A stretch of 64,000 nucleotides of DNA from Metallyticus violacea (GCA_030762175.1 CM060831.1:72137001-72201000), one strand, 5' to 3'. Counted from the first letter of the stretch, positions 11,801 through 24,979 are shown. The notes: generated from the letters alone by a model not told the origin. Translations and numbers: made by a program.

Positions 11801-12791
11801 TCTATCATCCATGGGATTTGCAATAAGCGCTATCTACAGGTTCTGTATGATTCTTAAGTGTTTCGATGTGTGATATCTTTTAATGCACTTAGTGTTTTCT
11901 TCTCCAATATTGAAACGCTAAAACCATAGTTGTGTTACATGTATACTAACACCATCTTCTTCCTCCACTTCACATTTTCTTCCATACGTGACATTAGCTT
12001 TGTGTAGTGCTTTAGTTCTCCAACCTGAAACTATGTTACCTCCATTTTATACTTGTGTATTAGCAATGCCGACTGATACATGATAACGATATACAGAATA
12101 ATAACTATGGCTTCCTGTAAATAACCTTGCCAAATAAAAGAAAACTATTCAAATCTTACAAGACACAAACTTAAAACCCTCATTATATTATTGGACAACT
12201 TAATATCATTTAATTAATTTATTTTACACACCCTTATCAAATTGTAAGTTTCTTTCTTAGATATTGGGACTCTTGACAAAAACATTGCAGCTTAAGCCAG
12301 CCTACTCTGAAATGCATCCTGAGTGGAATATTCTGGAAGTATGAATTGATATTACCAAAGGTGTAGTTTTATTATATTAATGTTTTAAATATTGGTATTT
12401 ATTGGGTACATAGTTGAATTTCCGGAAAAGATCGCATCTTGATGTGGTTGGCGACAGACAGTTGCAAAACGCCTAAAGAATATTACTAACAGAATGCGCC
12501 ACTATTGCCCACTACCCACCCATGAGGAACAAAAACGCAGTAATCTCACGCCACTCACAAATGTGTAAGCCAGCAGCACAAGGCTAACAATGGACAGCAA
12601 GCAGAAGAAGCTCACAACATGTTAGGCGAAACAGTAAACTACATTAAGATGGAAGTTCAAGACATCGTAAGTTTATAATAATATTTAAGCTGTTCTGTGA
12701 AATTAAATATTAGTTATTTTTAATGAACTTTCTGCTGCGTTTTTCAAGTAGTATCTTTCTCAGCGATGACTGTTGTTGATGACTTTTCAGA
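11801..12791. other. No recognised feature
   Basis: AT-rich sequence with no protein or RNA similarity that I can support. Confidence 0.5.
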
Positions 12792-13040
12792 ATGTTAACA
12801 GAATGCACGAAGGAAGATGCCGCGACGAATTGGGCTGATATTCCAGGAAGACATTATCGACTACTCTTTCCTAGACTAAATTTATTAAAGAAGTTACATA
12901 GGACAATGAGAGATATGTGCAATGGGAGCTATATGTGTAATTACGGACATTTGCGACTGTGGGAACAGATCTTTCTCAACAGTTCTCATATAAAGATCAA
13001 AGAGGCATATCTCCAATGGAAAATTGCTACAAAACATTGA
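12792..13040 (+). pseudogene. Possible C-terminus of an IS630-like transposase
   Basis: An 82-codon frame contains LHRTMRDMCNGSYMCNYGHL followed by RLWEQIF. The spacing of Arg-Met-Arg, two Cys and a Gly-His-Leu resembles the last 30 or so residues of insect IS630/Tc1-like transposases of the group that has QDGAPxH in the catalytic core. No catalytic block is visible upstream. The match is short and by eye, so this is only a tentative call; it could be a chance open frame. Confidence 0.3.
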
Positions 13041-14209
13041 GGCAACACTAACATTCATCCGTGTTAGCCAAGTTGATTTTGCAACAAGATTAAATCTAAA
13101 ATCAATTACATTTGGAAAAAGTAAAGTAGTAACAATGCAATTTCAATCTTCATATTGAAGACTGCTTTGACGGCTAGAGAAACCGCCAGTCTGACAGAAA
13201 TCAAAACAGAATATTCTGATTGGAGATCTAGCTTCAACACGAACATCATTCCCAAAGGTAGGGAAACTTAACCTTCCCCTGTCGGTGTACAAACGTGGCA
13301 ACATTGGCCAGTTAGTAATGGTTCAATAATTAGCAGTACTATGCTGGGAATTAGTTTACACTTTAATCCTCTCTCCTCTGGGCTAAGCCCCATATGTCCA
13401 CGCTAGATGGTAAAGGATTTGGTGTGAATGCTAGTTAGTAAATTGATAGGTTTATACCGGGTCCTAAATGTAATAAGCCCAACTGAACTTTTAAGTGAAT
13501 TTAATTCAAAGTATATTGTTACATAAATATTGAACTACACAACAGGGAAAAAGTTGAGGAATATGCTTTTCTCAATGTGTAAAAATCTCTTATTAGAGTG
13601 TTCTATATTTTTGAGCTTTCAATGCCATCTACAAGAAGGTTACTTCAACTACAGTTGATCCATGACAACACTTAAAAATATGTAATATCCTTAATATTTT
13701 TCATGACCATACAATTAATTATTCAGTTGTATTCCTTTTAATAATTATCAAGATTTTCTCTGAATTAGTGACAATTTAGCATTTTCATCTTCGAATAAAC
13801 TTTCTTCCGGTAAATATATCTTTACTAACTACTATAACGATACAAATAAACTAAATAATCCCATCGGTATAATATCAGGTTATATTAATTCATGTAATAT
13901 TAAGTTATTAATTTTATTAGTTAGGTATTCTGCAATGAAAATGAATGATTACTTCTGTTTTTGGTAATAAATATTTTCTTTAATATTGTCTAACATAATA
14001 TTTAGTTGACAGCGTTTAGCAATGAAAACAACTTAATGATATTATTGTTCCTGTGGTAATTTTATGCAATAATGTCATAATCCAGAATTTTATAAACGAT
14101 TTTGATTAACAATAGGGACTGTTTATAGCTCTGGTGTATACATACGTGTTAAATATTTCAGTCTTGCACAATCTGAGGCAGGGTCAAGTATGTATCAATT
14201 TAATTTTCC

Positions 14210-14261
<52 letters not shown>

Positions 14262-15319
14262 CAAAAACAGCTAAAATTATCTCGTTTACACTCCTACACT
14301 GTATATGCAAAGTGTAGAATGCAATTGTATGTCTTGAAAATTTTAATTTTTGCACGAGGATATTTTTGTTAAAGAAAAATTAACTTAAGGGAAAATGGTA
14401 ACTAAGAGTTAAAGCTGCACTCTAAGAGCATATCTCCTTTAATGTAACTATATATTAAAACCTGGGATGTATTCATTCTGAAAATAAGTCTTTTTCTTTT
14501 TCTTCCTCTGCTGCTTAAGTTGATCACATTTATGAACTTCATTGTTGTGCGATGAAAGGTTCCAGACCAACTTTCTTGTGTATCCTTCAGGAGTAAAAAG
14601 TAAAATAAACAGAAGAGTGTAAGCCAGTTTCGGGTAGTTTCGAAACTTAGTTGACAGTTACGTTTTATATGCGCTGAAGCATCACACACTGGTGGGAGGT
14701 GGAGAAGAGCGTATGTGAGAGTTTGCCTGTATCAGGTCTTCCATACACCTCCAGAGTTTGGTGCACTTCACTGCGAGGAGACTAAAAACTTTCTCAAAGA
14801 AAAGTTTCCCTACCATCGAGGACTCGATTGTGCTGAAGGACTCCGTAATATCACGAAATAAAAGGGTAGAAGTAAAATATAAAGCACAATAGCTTCCTTT
14901 CAAGTAGCTTAAGTTAATAAAGTCACTCTAACTCAACATGCACGCTAACAAATATGGCATTGCGTTTCAGAGATCGAGAAATCGATTGTGCTGAAGGACT
15001 CCATAATTTTAGATCATAAAAGAGCAGGGTAAAATGGCAGTTGCGGTAATCTCTGGTAGTTGTTCGTGTCTATACTATTACTTTTTTTTTCCTGAACAGC
15101 ACGTATAAATTTAACACTGTAATCACATAATGAACTTACAAGGGAAGTGCTAAGGAAAGTCAATAAACCGCAAGTGACACTAAAATAAGATAAAATCATG
15201 TAACCTTGAAAATAATTTATTATTACACATCAAAATTGTCTAAAAAATAGCTTTTTACTTACATTTATGGAAATTATGGTTAAATCTAACCATACAGGCT
15301 GCATTGAGAATACTTACAT
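13041..15319. other. No recognised gene; contains an ATT microsatellite
   Basis: Short random open frames only. A short near-duplicate phrase (ATTGTGCTGAAGGACTCC) occurs at 14828 and 14985, which hints at a local duplication of about 20 bases, but nothing larger was found. Confidence 0.5.
14211..14260. repeat. (ATT)n microsatellite
   Basis: About 17 perfect ATT units. The apparent poly-isoleucine open frame across it is an artefact. Confidence 0.97.
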
Positions 15320-16128
15320 TGACGTCATCTTAAAATAAAGTAATGAAACGAAACAAAAATTTGAATTTTGACTAATCACAGCCGGATTACGAAGTGAAAT
15401 TATTGGAAAAAAATATCAAATTCGTTTTATCACGCGACGTGCAATTGTCTTGTGGTCAGTGTAGCCCGCTCTATACCTCCACTATATAATTCCTGAACAC
15501 GCATCATTGACCACTTTTGCTAGAGGCGATGGGGAGCTATTGATAGCAACAAAAGCATGAACAACCGACAATTATAACGCAAAATGGAGAGTTCTTCAAA
15601 GCGTTTTGGTGATGTGTTAAATGTACCAATTGATTGTATCATTAGGAATTCTAAGCCATAGAATATAAAGAAAAACAGGACACTGCATGATATCTTTTAT
15701 TTTTCCTTAGTTGGTATTAGAAAATCGAACGGTAGCGATTGTAATAGTCGACTTTTGTCTATTTTAGTCTTACGGTTTCTGGACAGAACAGATATTCATA
15801 TAAAAGTGTTAATATTCTGTGGGCGAATTTCTAATATATATTACTTTCATTATTATTTCATTCATGAAATAGTCCTAAATCTGTATTTTGCTCTTCTCTA
15901 TTGACATTGCTGACAATTGACATTCTTCTTTTGCAAGATTGCTTGAAAAGGTTAAGTACAAATATACAATTATTACAATTTCATAAGCAAGTTTAAATTC
16001 TTATTTTATTCGTGAAATAGTCCTAATAAATATCAATCGAGAGTCTGAGATTTCTAAATAAATTCATTCACTACGTTCGTGAATTTATCGGTAATCTCAC
16101 ACTCTCTTGTGATATTACTTATGATAAT
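15320..16128 (+). repeat. Dispersed approximately 0.8-kb repeat, copy 2
   Basis: Co-linear with 10953-11800 and in the same orientation, about 4.4 kb away, with roughly 80-85 percent identity by eye. Shared blocks include CACAGCCGGATTACG, the ACGCGACGTGCA region, CTATATAATTCCTGAACACG, GAATTTATCGGTAATCTCAC and the end stem-loop. It has a small extra stretch (TTTTGCTAGAGGCGATGGGG near 15515) that is lacking in copy 1. No coding frame is shared. The intervening 3.5 kb is not duplicated, so this is dispersal rather than a large segmental duplication. Confidence 0.85.
16031..16114. repeat. Terminal stem-loop of dispersed repeat, copy 2
   Basis: TATCAATCGAGAGTCTGAGA plus TT (16031-16052) pairs with the segment 16093-16114 at about 18 of 22 positions. 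Within the loop, ATAAATTCATTCAC and CGTGAATTTAT form an inner stem, giving a branched or extended hairpin. Confidence 0.85.
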
Positions 16129-18419
16129 ACACCACAATATTTCACAAACGTTAAGTTTAATCTTTTTTACCGTATACTAAAATATAATCATAAACGTATG
16201 TAAAATTGCACTTTTTCTTAAGTTTCTAGTGATGCTCATGTCAGCAATAATTTGTACCGCATTACGTAAATATAGAAAGATTTTTCAGTGTCCTGTAAAA
16301 GTCTCTACTGGCGGATATCCCACAGATACTCGGTCGATTTATATCAGAGAACTGAGTGTAATAACTTGTATCTTTCTAATCACTAGACACACACTCACAT
16401 CATGTACTTTGGTATTATCAAACATGTAAAGAAATTCAGGGCTAGACACTTCAGCAATAAGGACCGCTGGCTAATAGCCTTGAGCCTTTTACCGGGTTGC
16501 TGCCGCAATACACGCCAATCTTGCGGTAAAGAAAGTGGTAGAATTTCCTGTATTCTGTAGAAATTTCTTTCTATGTAGTTAGGTGGCTGTTTTGTTGATG
16601 CGGTGAACAAGCAGCTATGCGTGTAATATTTTATTTTCTCGTAAAGTACACACTTACAGCACACAAGGCCGTGCAAAGAATTATATGCTATGATGGAAAT
16701 TCCATAATCGCAAGCGCAACCGTTATGAAATGTTTTATTATTATTTGAGAAAAATGACAAACAAAATGACAAATGTATTCAGGGTAAAATTACTTTGTGA
16801 CTGACAGATCATTTTTGGTGCGGAAACGAGGTGTGTCAGTATGACAGCTTTCGTTCAGCCGTGATGTGAAACTGGTTTTGCCATCACCGCCTCAGAAACA
16901 AATGAATACGTCACCATTCCCTCCCCTCAGGTTTCAAGCCTTTTCGTTCTGTAGCGAATGCAGTCTTTTTGAAGTAGGCGTGAACCGCCGTAACCATCAA
17001 TTTAATTTTGTTTTGGATTTTGTGTTTATTGCAGTTCTGGTCGTGCGCTCGGGTACACTGGGGTCACGAGCTGTAAGGCAATTATTTCGCTTTACTGCAA
17101 AATCTTATTACCCATATATGAAATATTTTTAAGGGTAAGTACACAAAACAGGCAAATTAATGCGTCTAGGACCTGAATAAATAAATACTGTTGTAATTTT
17201 GTTCAAACCTGGTAATATTTATTCCTAAGTATATATTAACATTTTTACTACCTATAGTATGCCTTAGATATAGATATTTTCTTAAAATTTGTTTTTATAG
17301 AAGTAATATAATGAAATATATTTTAGTTTACTAGCCCCATATTTAATACAAAAATTCTTAGTAAATGTGCAATCACACTAAGCCCCTTCTATAAATACGA
17401 CATGGAAATTTGCATAAATCATATAATCAAGAAATCAATATAGTCCACGTGTTTATTAGCAATTATTAGCGAGAAAACGTTTATTTAATTTGTAAATAAA
17501 CATTTTAGCTATGACTGTGATGCATTGCCAAATTTAACTTTTTATTATTTATATGCTTAAACCTAGTAATTTGTTTAGTAGTTAATCTACAAAACTGCAT
17601 TTCTCCTTACTTGTTTCGTCGCCCCTACAAGAAAAAATGAAGGAATTTCCTCTTGAGAAGATATTTTAAGACTAGAGCTGCCTTGAGAACCAATTCAAGA
17701 TCACAACAACTGATTGTGCATCTTGTAAAAATAATTGTGCCCTAAAAATCTTGGAAAGCTTTGGATATATCTCTTGGAAGACATTATCTAACAAACAATT
17801 GCATAAATCTGAAGGATACTGGGTGATGCGGTTGATGCATAACTTCCAAGGATTGCAATGTTATACAGTTCTAGTACAGCCCCCTCCCCCCAAACTTTCC
17901 ACTTCCCTCTCTTGTTAACAGCAAGAGGACTAGCAGCATATTTTCCTCTGCACGCTTTGGTTCAGTTCATACTTTACGTACTGTCTTGTCTTAAGTTTTC
18001 TAGAAATCATTACCACACTTTTACATCTATTGTTTTTTCATAGTCATTCCTGTGCTATCAGAATACTAGGGCATTCGAAAAGTAATGACAACAATACTGT
18101 AAATAAATATTCATAGGTAATCGTTCAAATCTTGTATCAAAGTCTTGAAGTAACCATACTTTGTAAATACAGTGTTTCTGATGTTATTAGCAATACCAAT
18201 CTAAAATGTTCAGCAGGTATGAACATAGGTTTTTCATTAAAATTCAAGTTGCAAGAAGAAATACAATCAGTGCTTTAGTGCGCTACTATATGTTTGTGGG
18301 AGCCGTCGTGAGGGCATGCATGTTCTCCACGCATTGCAATATTCTTTGGAAGTAACGTTTATTGTGTGTTATGCTTATGCAGACATCATTTTGGTGCATA
18401 CTGTATCTTGAAACAGAAA
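16129..18419. other. No recognised feature
   Basis: Several open frames of 60-125 codons occur at 16.2-17.1 kb, but none matches a known family. The DNA around 16850-17060 is less AT-rich but shows no motif. Confidence 0.45.
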
Positions 18420-18830
18420 ATATCCGATTTAAGGCCCTAAACACTCGTTGATAACAGCTGTAGAATTATATTAATTTATTAAGTTCATTTTTATATGTTT
18501 GCATATTACGTAAAGGCTATATAAAGCCAGAAACCTCTAACGGTAATGGCTATTTAGCTATGTTTGTTTAAAAAATCCATTTTCTTATTTATTACGTAAG
18601 ATAAAGGCTATAATATATGATTTAAAGCTCCAAACATTGACTGATAATACGTTTTTAATCATATAAATTTAATAAGTTCATTTGAACATGTTTTTAGTTA
18701 GGTAAGGGCTTTAATTTTCAATTAAAATAACAAATATTCGTTGGTAATACGTTTTAAATCGTATAAATCTAGTAAACTCATTTGCATAAATTTCGTGTAT
18801 CAGATAAGGGCTATCACACTGTATGTCTTA
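18420..18830 (+). repeat. Degenerate approximately 95-bp tandem repeats
   Basis: A phrase of the type TTACGTAAAGGCTAT recurs near 18505, 18591, 18698 and 18797. A second phrase (GATAATACGTTTTTAATC, then TTAATAAGTTCATTTG) recurs near 18445, 18633 and 18733. This points to about four diverged units with spacing of roughly 86-107 bases. It lies directly upstream of the candidate LTR. Confidence 0.65.
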
Positions 18831-18873
18831 ATGTTTGTTTATTGGCCTTTATGATGAAATTTAATAATATAAA

Positions 18874-19798
18874 TGTAACGGTTGAAAGTACCACACACAG
18901 AGCCAAAATTATGAAAACATTAACTATAAATAAAGAAAATTATAATATTAAGTGAATCAACCAATTGGCAGGCGTAACAACATTAATAATGTGTACCAAG
19001 AATGAAAAAATTAAATGTCATTCGTATAGTATACTTATGTTGAAAATAATGAATAGTATTATTACAATACATTGTAACAAGTGGCGTTTATTTAAAAATG
19101 TTTAGTTAGTTATGTTTTGTATTCTGTATGGAGAAGTTGTGCATTAGAAGTTCCATTAGAAGAAATCGTGGTTCGTACTTCGTAAAGAGAAGCCGCATTT
19201 AACATTATGTAAAGATAAGTGGCGATTAATATTTCGTGGGAAGAAGTTACAAAATTATTAGTTAAGGTGAATAATAAGAGTCACGAGTTCCGTATAGGAA
19301 AATATTATACGAATTATACCAGAACAAAGATAAAATAAAGTGTGTTAAACGTATATTAGTGATAAAGAGAATTTACGTGGAGTTCAAATAAAATCAAATA
19401 GATTATTGTCGATATAAATAACGAAAGGAACATTGCCATTAAAGCACGGTTGTCGGGAGAGAAATATAAATTTCCTCACGTCTGTCTCGTATTCGTCTGC
19501 ATCTAATAATATTCTCAGGCTCATTTTAATTAGAAAAGTGTACTGTTGTGTGTTAATAACAAGACATTAATAAATTCCCGTTGATTTCCATCCAGTGCGA
19601 TTTTATTATTCTTAAAGTCACACTCCTGTCACCCCAGAAGCATCAATCTGAAAAATCCAGTTATAATACCGAACAGTGAGCTAGACGAGCATATTGTGGT
19701 GGTAGTTGGGAAAAACATCTAAGACGACACACCTAGATAATTTGCAACGTTTATGGAGACGCATCATTTAACATCATTACAATTTGGCCCCCAACATG
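18874..19798 (+). mobile_element. Candidate solo or 5' LTR with primer-binding-site-like sequence
   Basis: The sequence starts TGTAACGGTTGAAAG (18874) and ends ATTACA (19776-19781). Three bases later comes TGGCCCCCAACATG (19785-19798), close to the TGGCGCCCAACGTG primer-binding site used by many insect Ty3/gypsy-like elements. AATAAA polyadenylation-like hexamers occur near 19334 and 19570. The length of about 908 bp is acceptable for an LTR. No gag or pol coding similarity follows, and no second LTR copy was found in the window, so this would be a truncated element or a solo LTR with adjoining leader. The call rests on the boundary motifs alone. Confidence 0.45.
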
Positions 19799-22200
19799 TC
19801 GGCGTCGTAAACCATTAAAATACCATCACAAAATGATGGTGTAAGAGCAAATGCTGCTTACTGCTCTAATTACTTGAAATATAGAAAACCTCTACGATAG
19901 ATCAGTGAGAGGAATATTCAGAATGATATTGCAGATGGAATGTGCTACCTCCCAAGGGTTGTTGACATGTCAGTTACTGTATAGTTATGAAGACTGTTGT
20001 GCCAAAAGCAATCTAAATAAATTTAGAGGGAAACAGTAACCATATTGCCCTAGTATATCTTAACACATGTTTTTCTGTTGCTATATTCTAACAAGATTTT
20101 TCTTCCTTTTTTTCTTGGAGCGATGGCTTTGAACTCTGTTTTTAAAAGCGCATAAGTGTTTTGTTACATCGTTATTTCTATAATTAGGTTTATTTTTCTG
20201 TTTTGATTTTCTATCGAAAATTCTTTCATTAAACTGCAAATAATATTAATTCATAATTTTATCTTTCTGTTAAGAACATGCAATCTTAATAAAACCTTTT
20301 ACTAATATTGGATACGAACCTAGTAAAACTTTTATATGTAGGGCAAATATAGATCAACAACTCATTTATCAATATATATGATAGGTCTATTCATTTCTGT
20401 GTTTTAGTTTTTAAATTCCATGCTTCATTTTACACGTATTTTTAAATACTATTATATATAATTATAGTTATTCTTACATTCTGAGTTATAAATATTAAAC
20501 TAGTTCTGCAAATATTGAATAATTCTAAACTGTGACAATAATATAAAATGCAGAATATTTCTATCGATATTTTATAAAAATGTGATGATAAAAACGATGT
20601 GGTACGCCTGCGTTTCGTGAGTTCATTTCAAAAGGAATTGTGTTAATTTTCAGTTTGTAAATTTAAGCACGAGTTATATAAAATCTAAATGAATGAATGT
20701 GGACCTTCGCCTGTTTTAATTTACACCAATAAGTATTCTTTCTGCTATGAGATATAAGCTTTACGATTTTAAAAACAAGTAATAAATAAAAGTGTGAAAT
20801 TTTATATATTCTATTCCCTTAAATTGGATACATCTTTAATTTTCAGATTTCGCTTCTAAGCATTCATATTGAAGTCAGTTTAAAACTTGGAAGTTCGAAC
20901 TTATTCCTTTCCCTTCCCTACACGAAGTGTACACTGTTTTAATTTTATGAAAATAGCTACCTACGGTGAATGATAACAGGTTACTAAATGTAGATATACA
21001 TACAAATTAACGGGACCAATGATACTTACATGAATCCCCTTTAGCGTTAATTGTTTGTTACAGAGATACTGACCTTGAATGCTGCGATGAAGTACCCTTC
21101 CCTAATCTTAAACAAAATGCATAAAATAGCCATTTGGCACATAACATTTTTGGTTTTAACATCTAGATTTCGTACATTTTTAATAAATCTGTAACTAGAA
21201 ATCCAAAAACATATACAAAAAAACTTTTTTCAAGAATATATATGTTTGTTTTTGTAATAACATGATAACTGAATGATTACACTAGCTGCATATTTCATGT
21301 ACGTTTTATATGAATCAGGCTAAAATTGCTGCACTTGATATGGGATTAAAATGCACCAGAGATGAGCTTAATTTCAAAAAATTTAAAGAGCTTAATGAAA
21401 AAATATATAAAGGATTAATTATAAGTCACATATTTTCGGCTACATTAGTGCCTGCTACGATCACGTGGTTGTTAAATAATTCACCGTTACTTCTGAGTTC
21501 TATGGAGGATTACTGAAGAGGAAAGCTCAAGCAAGAAAGGGCCACATCTTGCTCGAACTGGAGGTTTCAACAAGGATAACGCTCCGACTCATTGACTGCG
21601 TGGCCTTAGAAATTTAATCGACTCATCAGGCCTGTGGCTTCTGAAGTAAAAAAAATGGTTTTTACGGTTATTTCAGATAGTTTGGAGATAATTTACCACA
21701 AGAAATAGGCTATTACAATTAAGAGAAAAAGAATTCAAAATAACAATTTGCAGTTATAAAGTTTTTATGACCCACAAGTTAAAAATAAGTAACAAATGAA
21801 ATAATACATTTAATAAACTTTAGGGGCAACTTGAAGATAATATATAGATAAGATGTGAAAGGTTATACACTTTATAAAGCTAAAACAGTTATAAACCCTC
21901 ATTCCAACAAGCGAGATTTTGTATTTCCTTTTCTATGTTGGCTTAACATTGTGAAATATTCTCAACGTGTTTTGTTAAGATACTTTTGTTACTGTAGTAA
22001 CATTTAAACCTGTTTTGCGAGTATGCCTAAAGCGTGATGCAAAACATCTTCAGCGGCGCAAGAAAAGTTGAAGGTAAATAAACCTACCGCTCCACGAGAG
22101 ATAAGTGCTCCAACAACACAGTACTTCTGAGGAAAGCTATCATTATTCTCTGTGACAAAGAGAAATGGAGGGCACAACTCCTATTCCAAGTAAATTGCCC
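19799..22200. other. No recognised feature
   Basis: AT-rich sequence. If the LTR call is right, the first few hundred bases may be retrotransposon leader, but nothing coding is recognisable. A 68-codon frame at 21310-21516 (lysine-rich start, FKKFKELNEKIYKG) has no recognised relative. Confidence 0.45.
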
Positions 22201-22670
22201 TCTACTTTCAGTAAATAAAGACAAAACACATGCGCAATGCATTGCTGCCTTTGGTAACAAATAGCCACCTGGCGGAAAGCCACCAGAAACAAATGCATGC
22301 GGCTTTTGTCACTGTTCCCGAAGTTTGAGTCACATTTGTATCTAACACATTTGTTAAAATCTTCAGTTTCAAAATTGGTGACTTTTGAGAGTAGCTCATT
22401 CTGGAACTTAATTTTTTTCTTAATTGCCTCAAGAAAAGTAAAGGAATGCTCTTTTGTACGTCATAGACATATGATTCAATAAAAAATGCTTAAAAAAACT
22501 CAACAGTGTCTAATGCAGCAGCAAAAGTTGTTAACGAAAGCTCGCAAGAAAGTTTCCCTTCTAATATGCTGATAAACAAATGAAATGGAATCTACTATAT
22601 CGGTCTTCGTTTTATTTTCCCCGCATGAGAATTGAGCGGCAGCCAAAAACAAACAGCACAGTTGCCCACA

Positions 22671-22892
22671 TCAATCTCGCGCGCGATCGGCAAAACACCG
22701 AAGTTGAAAACTCTCAAGCAGGTGGACTGTAAGGAATGCATGCACTTCAGTAACCTTGTAGGGATGAAAATTTAGCAATTTTTTGGCAGAATGTGCTGAT
22801 GTGCATTTGTCTCCGCTTGTGCAAACTTGGAAGATATTTTCGCGGCGATTGATCTTATCTAGTTTTTCCTCTATTAACACTTGATGCCCCAC
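22671..22892 (-). pseudogene. IS630/Tc1-like transposase N-terminal remnant
   Basis: The minus-strand frame contains ENIFQVCTSGDKCTSAHSAK followed by KLLNFHPYKVTEVHAFL. The LxFHPYKVxxVxxL signature marks the end of the DNA-binding half in a group of insect IS630-like transposases; the same block (LHMHP then QELKPKDH) is seen at 51.46 kb. No catalytic half is recognisable downstream on the minus strand (22200-22670), where only an unassigned stretch with scattered Cys occurs. It is a decayed fragment. Confidence 0.45.
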
Positions 22893-23814
22893 CTCTTAGT
22901 TCATTGACCAACATTGATCTGTTGTTTTGAATTTAAGCACTATCTTAGATTTGTCAAGTGAATGAACACCCGGAAAACGTTCTAAAAATTTGCAGATACC
23001 GAACAGCTGATTTACTTGAAAACTATTAAAAATACTTTTGAACTATGGTAAACAAAGAAATAAAACTTAATAACAGAATAACTCTCTAGTGTTCCGAATC
23101 TAAACACTTTGACTAACAATGGGTGCAGCTATGACCTGCAGCTCCGGACCCCGTCCGCGTTCGGGGTAAAACAAAACGAAGACAGAATAGATTTTATATT
23201 TGGATTTTATTTACGTGGGAAAACTGTGCATAGTACAAACATTTATATTACAAAAGTTGGCGTTTTTCTTGCATGTGATTATGAAAGCATAATATTATTA
23301 TTTCAAGAGAATTTTGAGTTGAGTAAATCTTTACAAACTGTTGGTGAAAAACAGTAGATCATATTCTTTCTTTCATAGAATTTATACTTGGGTTTCATAC
23401 CAAGTTTTTTGTAAACAACTTACTTTGCAAGAAATAAACTCAATCATCAGACCTTTGCTGTATAACTTAAAGACAAAAACGAATGGTTCGACTTTTTAAT
23501 ATTGAATATGTCTCAAGTAGGCAGGACCTCACAACTTCACTGAAAATGTATAGAACAGAAACAAATTCTCCTTACTTTACTGAAGATCACAGATATTTCC
23601 CCAAAGCTCCACATTAGATGTAGACCATTTTTCTGTTTTGTCTTAAGGTATGCACCTGGAGTGTACAGCTAACTTTGCGCCTGAAGTGTTTTGTACGATC
23701 CATCATTCAGTTCATGAACTTTCTTTAAAATGATTAAACGTATTTATACAATGGTGAGGCTTCTACCCCCGGACTTGCACAATGCAGCAAGATATATTCT
23801 CCAAATATTTGATA
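22893..23814. other. No recognised feature
   Basis: Short frames only. The neighbouring 22200-22670 was also examined on the minus strand and gave no assignable protein. Confidence 0.45.
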
Positions 23815-23890
23815 GAATGCGAAGACGTGATGATTAGTTAAGACTGCTCGCCTCCAACTGAGGTAGCCAGGGTTCGATCTCAGCAACCGC
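23815..23890 (+). mobile_element. tRNA-like SINE head
   Basis: An A-box-like TGATTAGTTAAGACTGC and a B box GGTTCGATCTC (23871-23881) lie about 38 bases apart, as in a tRNA. The acceptor stem is not convincing, so this is a retroposed tRNA-like head rather than a gene. The following 300 bases are GC-richer than average and may be the body, but no second copy is present here to confirm it. It differs from SINE A and SINE B. Confidence 0.5.
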
Positions 23891-24179
23891 AATTGAGATT
23901 TCTCTGAGACAAAACGGCATCTGGGCTCTATCAGCATCTGCTCCCCATCTTCACCTTCATCATTCAGCGTAAAGCAGACTACCGAATTTCGATGCTCGCG
24001 TTATTAACGGTATTAAGCTACTGCCTTCTGCCGCATATGCATGGAACTTTAATGCCAGCCCGGCAAGTGAATTACCATTAGAGCTCGTTCAATCACTCAT
24101 AAACTGCGGAATATGAAAGGGATTTTGCAGCAAAGTTAAGGCCATCGAACAAACCAACGTGGTGGCAGCTGTTAAAATA

Positions 24180-24925
24180 CCACTTCTATAATAAATTGTA
24201 TTCTTTCATTTTAAAATATATATTAATGAATACTTTCTAAATACATTAAATTAAAATATGATAATAAACCAGCAATATTAATCCTAGTTCCATACTTAAG
24301 TTATGGAAACCAAAGTTATTTTTGCTCATATACATCTTTCATTGTAAGGGTATATTGGGGCACTGGCATAGAGCATCAAAACACATAGATAAACATATTT
24401 AAACTTAAGTCCTAACTGACATGTTTCCTTTCTAATTGGTCCATTAATAATAGATGATGAATATTAAGATGTTTCAAATTTAAAATAGCCTCATTCCGTT
24501 CAACAGGTTGTAACATCTCCACTAGAAGCAAATAGTGAATACAATAAACATATCGACTTTAATTTCTTAATTATAGAAGCCTTAGGATTTTATTTTTCCC
24601 AAAACGATAATGGTTTTATAGCATAAGCGTAACATACAACATTCTTAATACTCACTGTCAAATTAGTTTTACCATTCACTTATGATTTATAATGGTAAAT
24701 GATAGCAGCGCTAGTACAGGTTGGTCTAAATAAAAATGTATAGTTTAAAAGGTGTAAAGATTATTAGTAAATTTGAGATGTTTTTAATAATCGGGAAAAG
24801 TTTTTCTACCACCGTCTGTGCCCCTTTTGTGAGAGAAACTCTATGAAACACTTATAATATTGGAAAAGAGGTAAATGCCAAAAAAAAAAAAAATGGATAA
24901 TTTCGTGAATAATTTGTATCTCTTT

Positions 24926-24928
<3 letters not shown>
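24180..24928. other. No recognised feature
   Basis: AT-rich sequence with a run of 14 A at 24880-24893. No gene was seen. Confidence 0.5.
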
Positions 24929-24964
<36 letters not shown>

Positions 24965-24979
24965 TTATTATTATTATTA
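24929..24979. repeat. (ATT)n microsatellite
   Basis: About 16 ATT units with one interruption (TTTT at 24963). Confidence 0.95.

Noticed and set aside
14190..14372. 60-codon frame with a poly-isoleucine tract
   Set aside because: Translation of the ATT microsatellite.
16395..16772. 125-codon minus-strand open frame
   Set aside because: Not linked to any recognised family, no conserved motif and composition like random frames, so not called as a gene.
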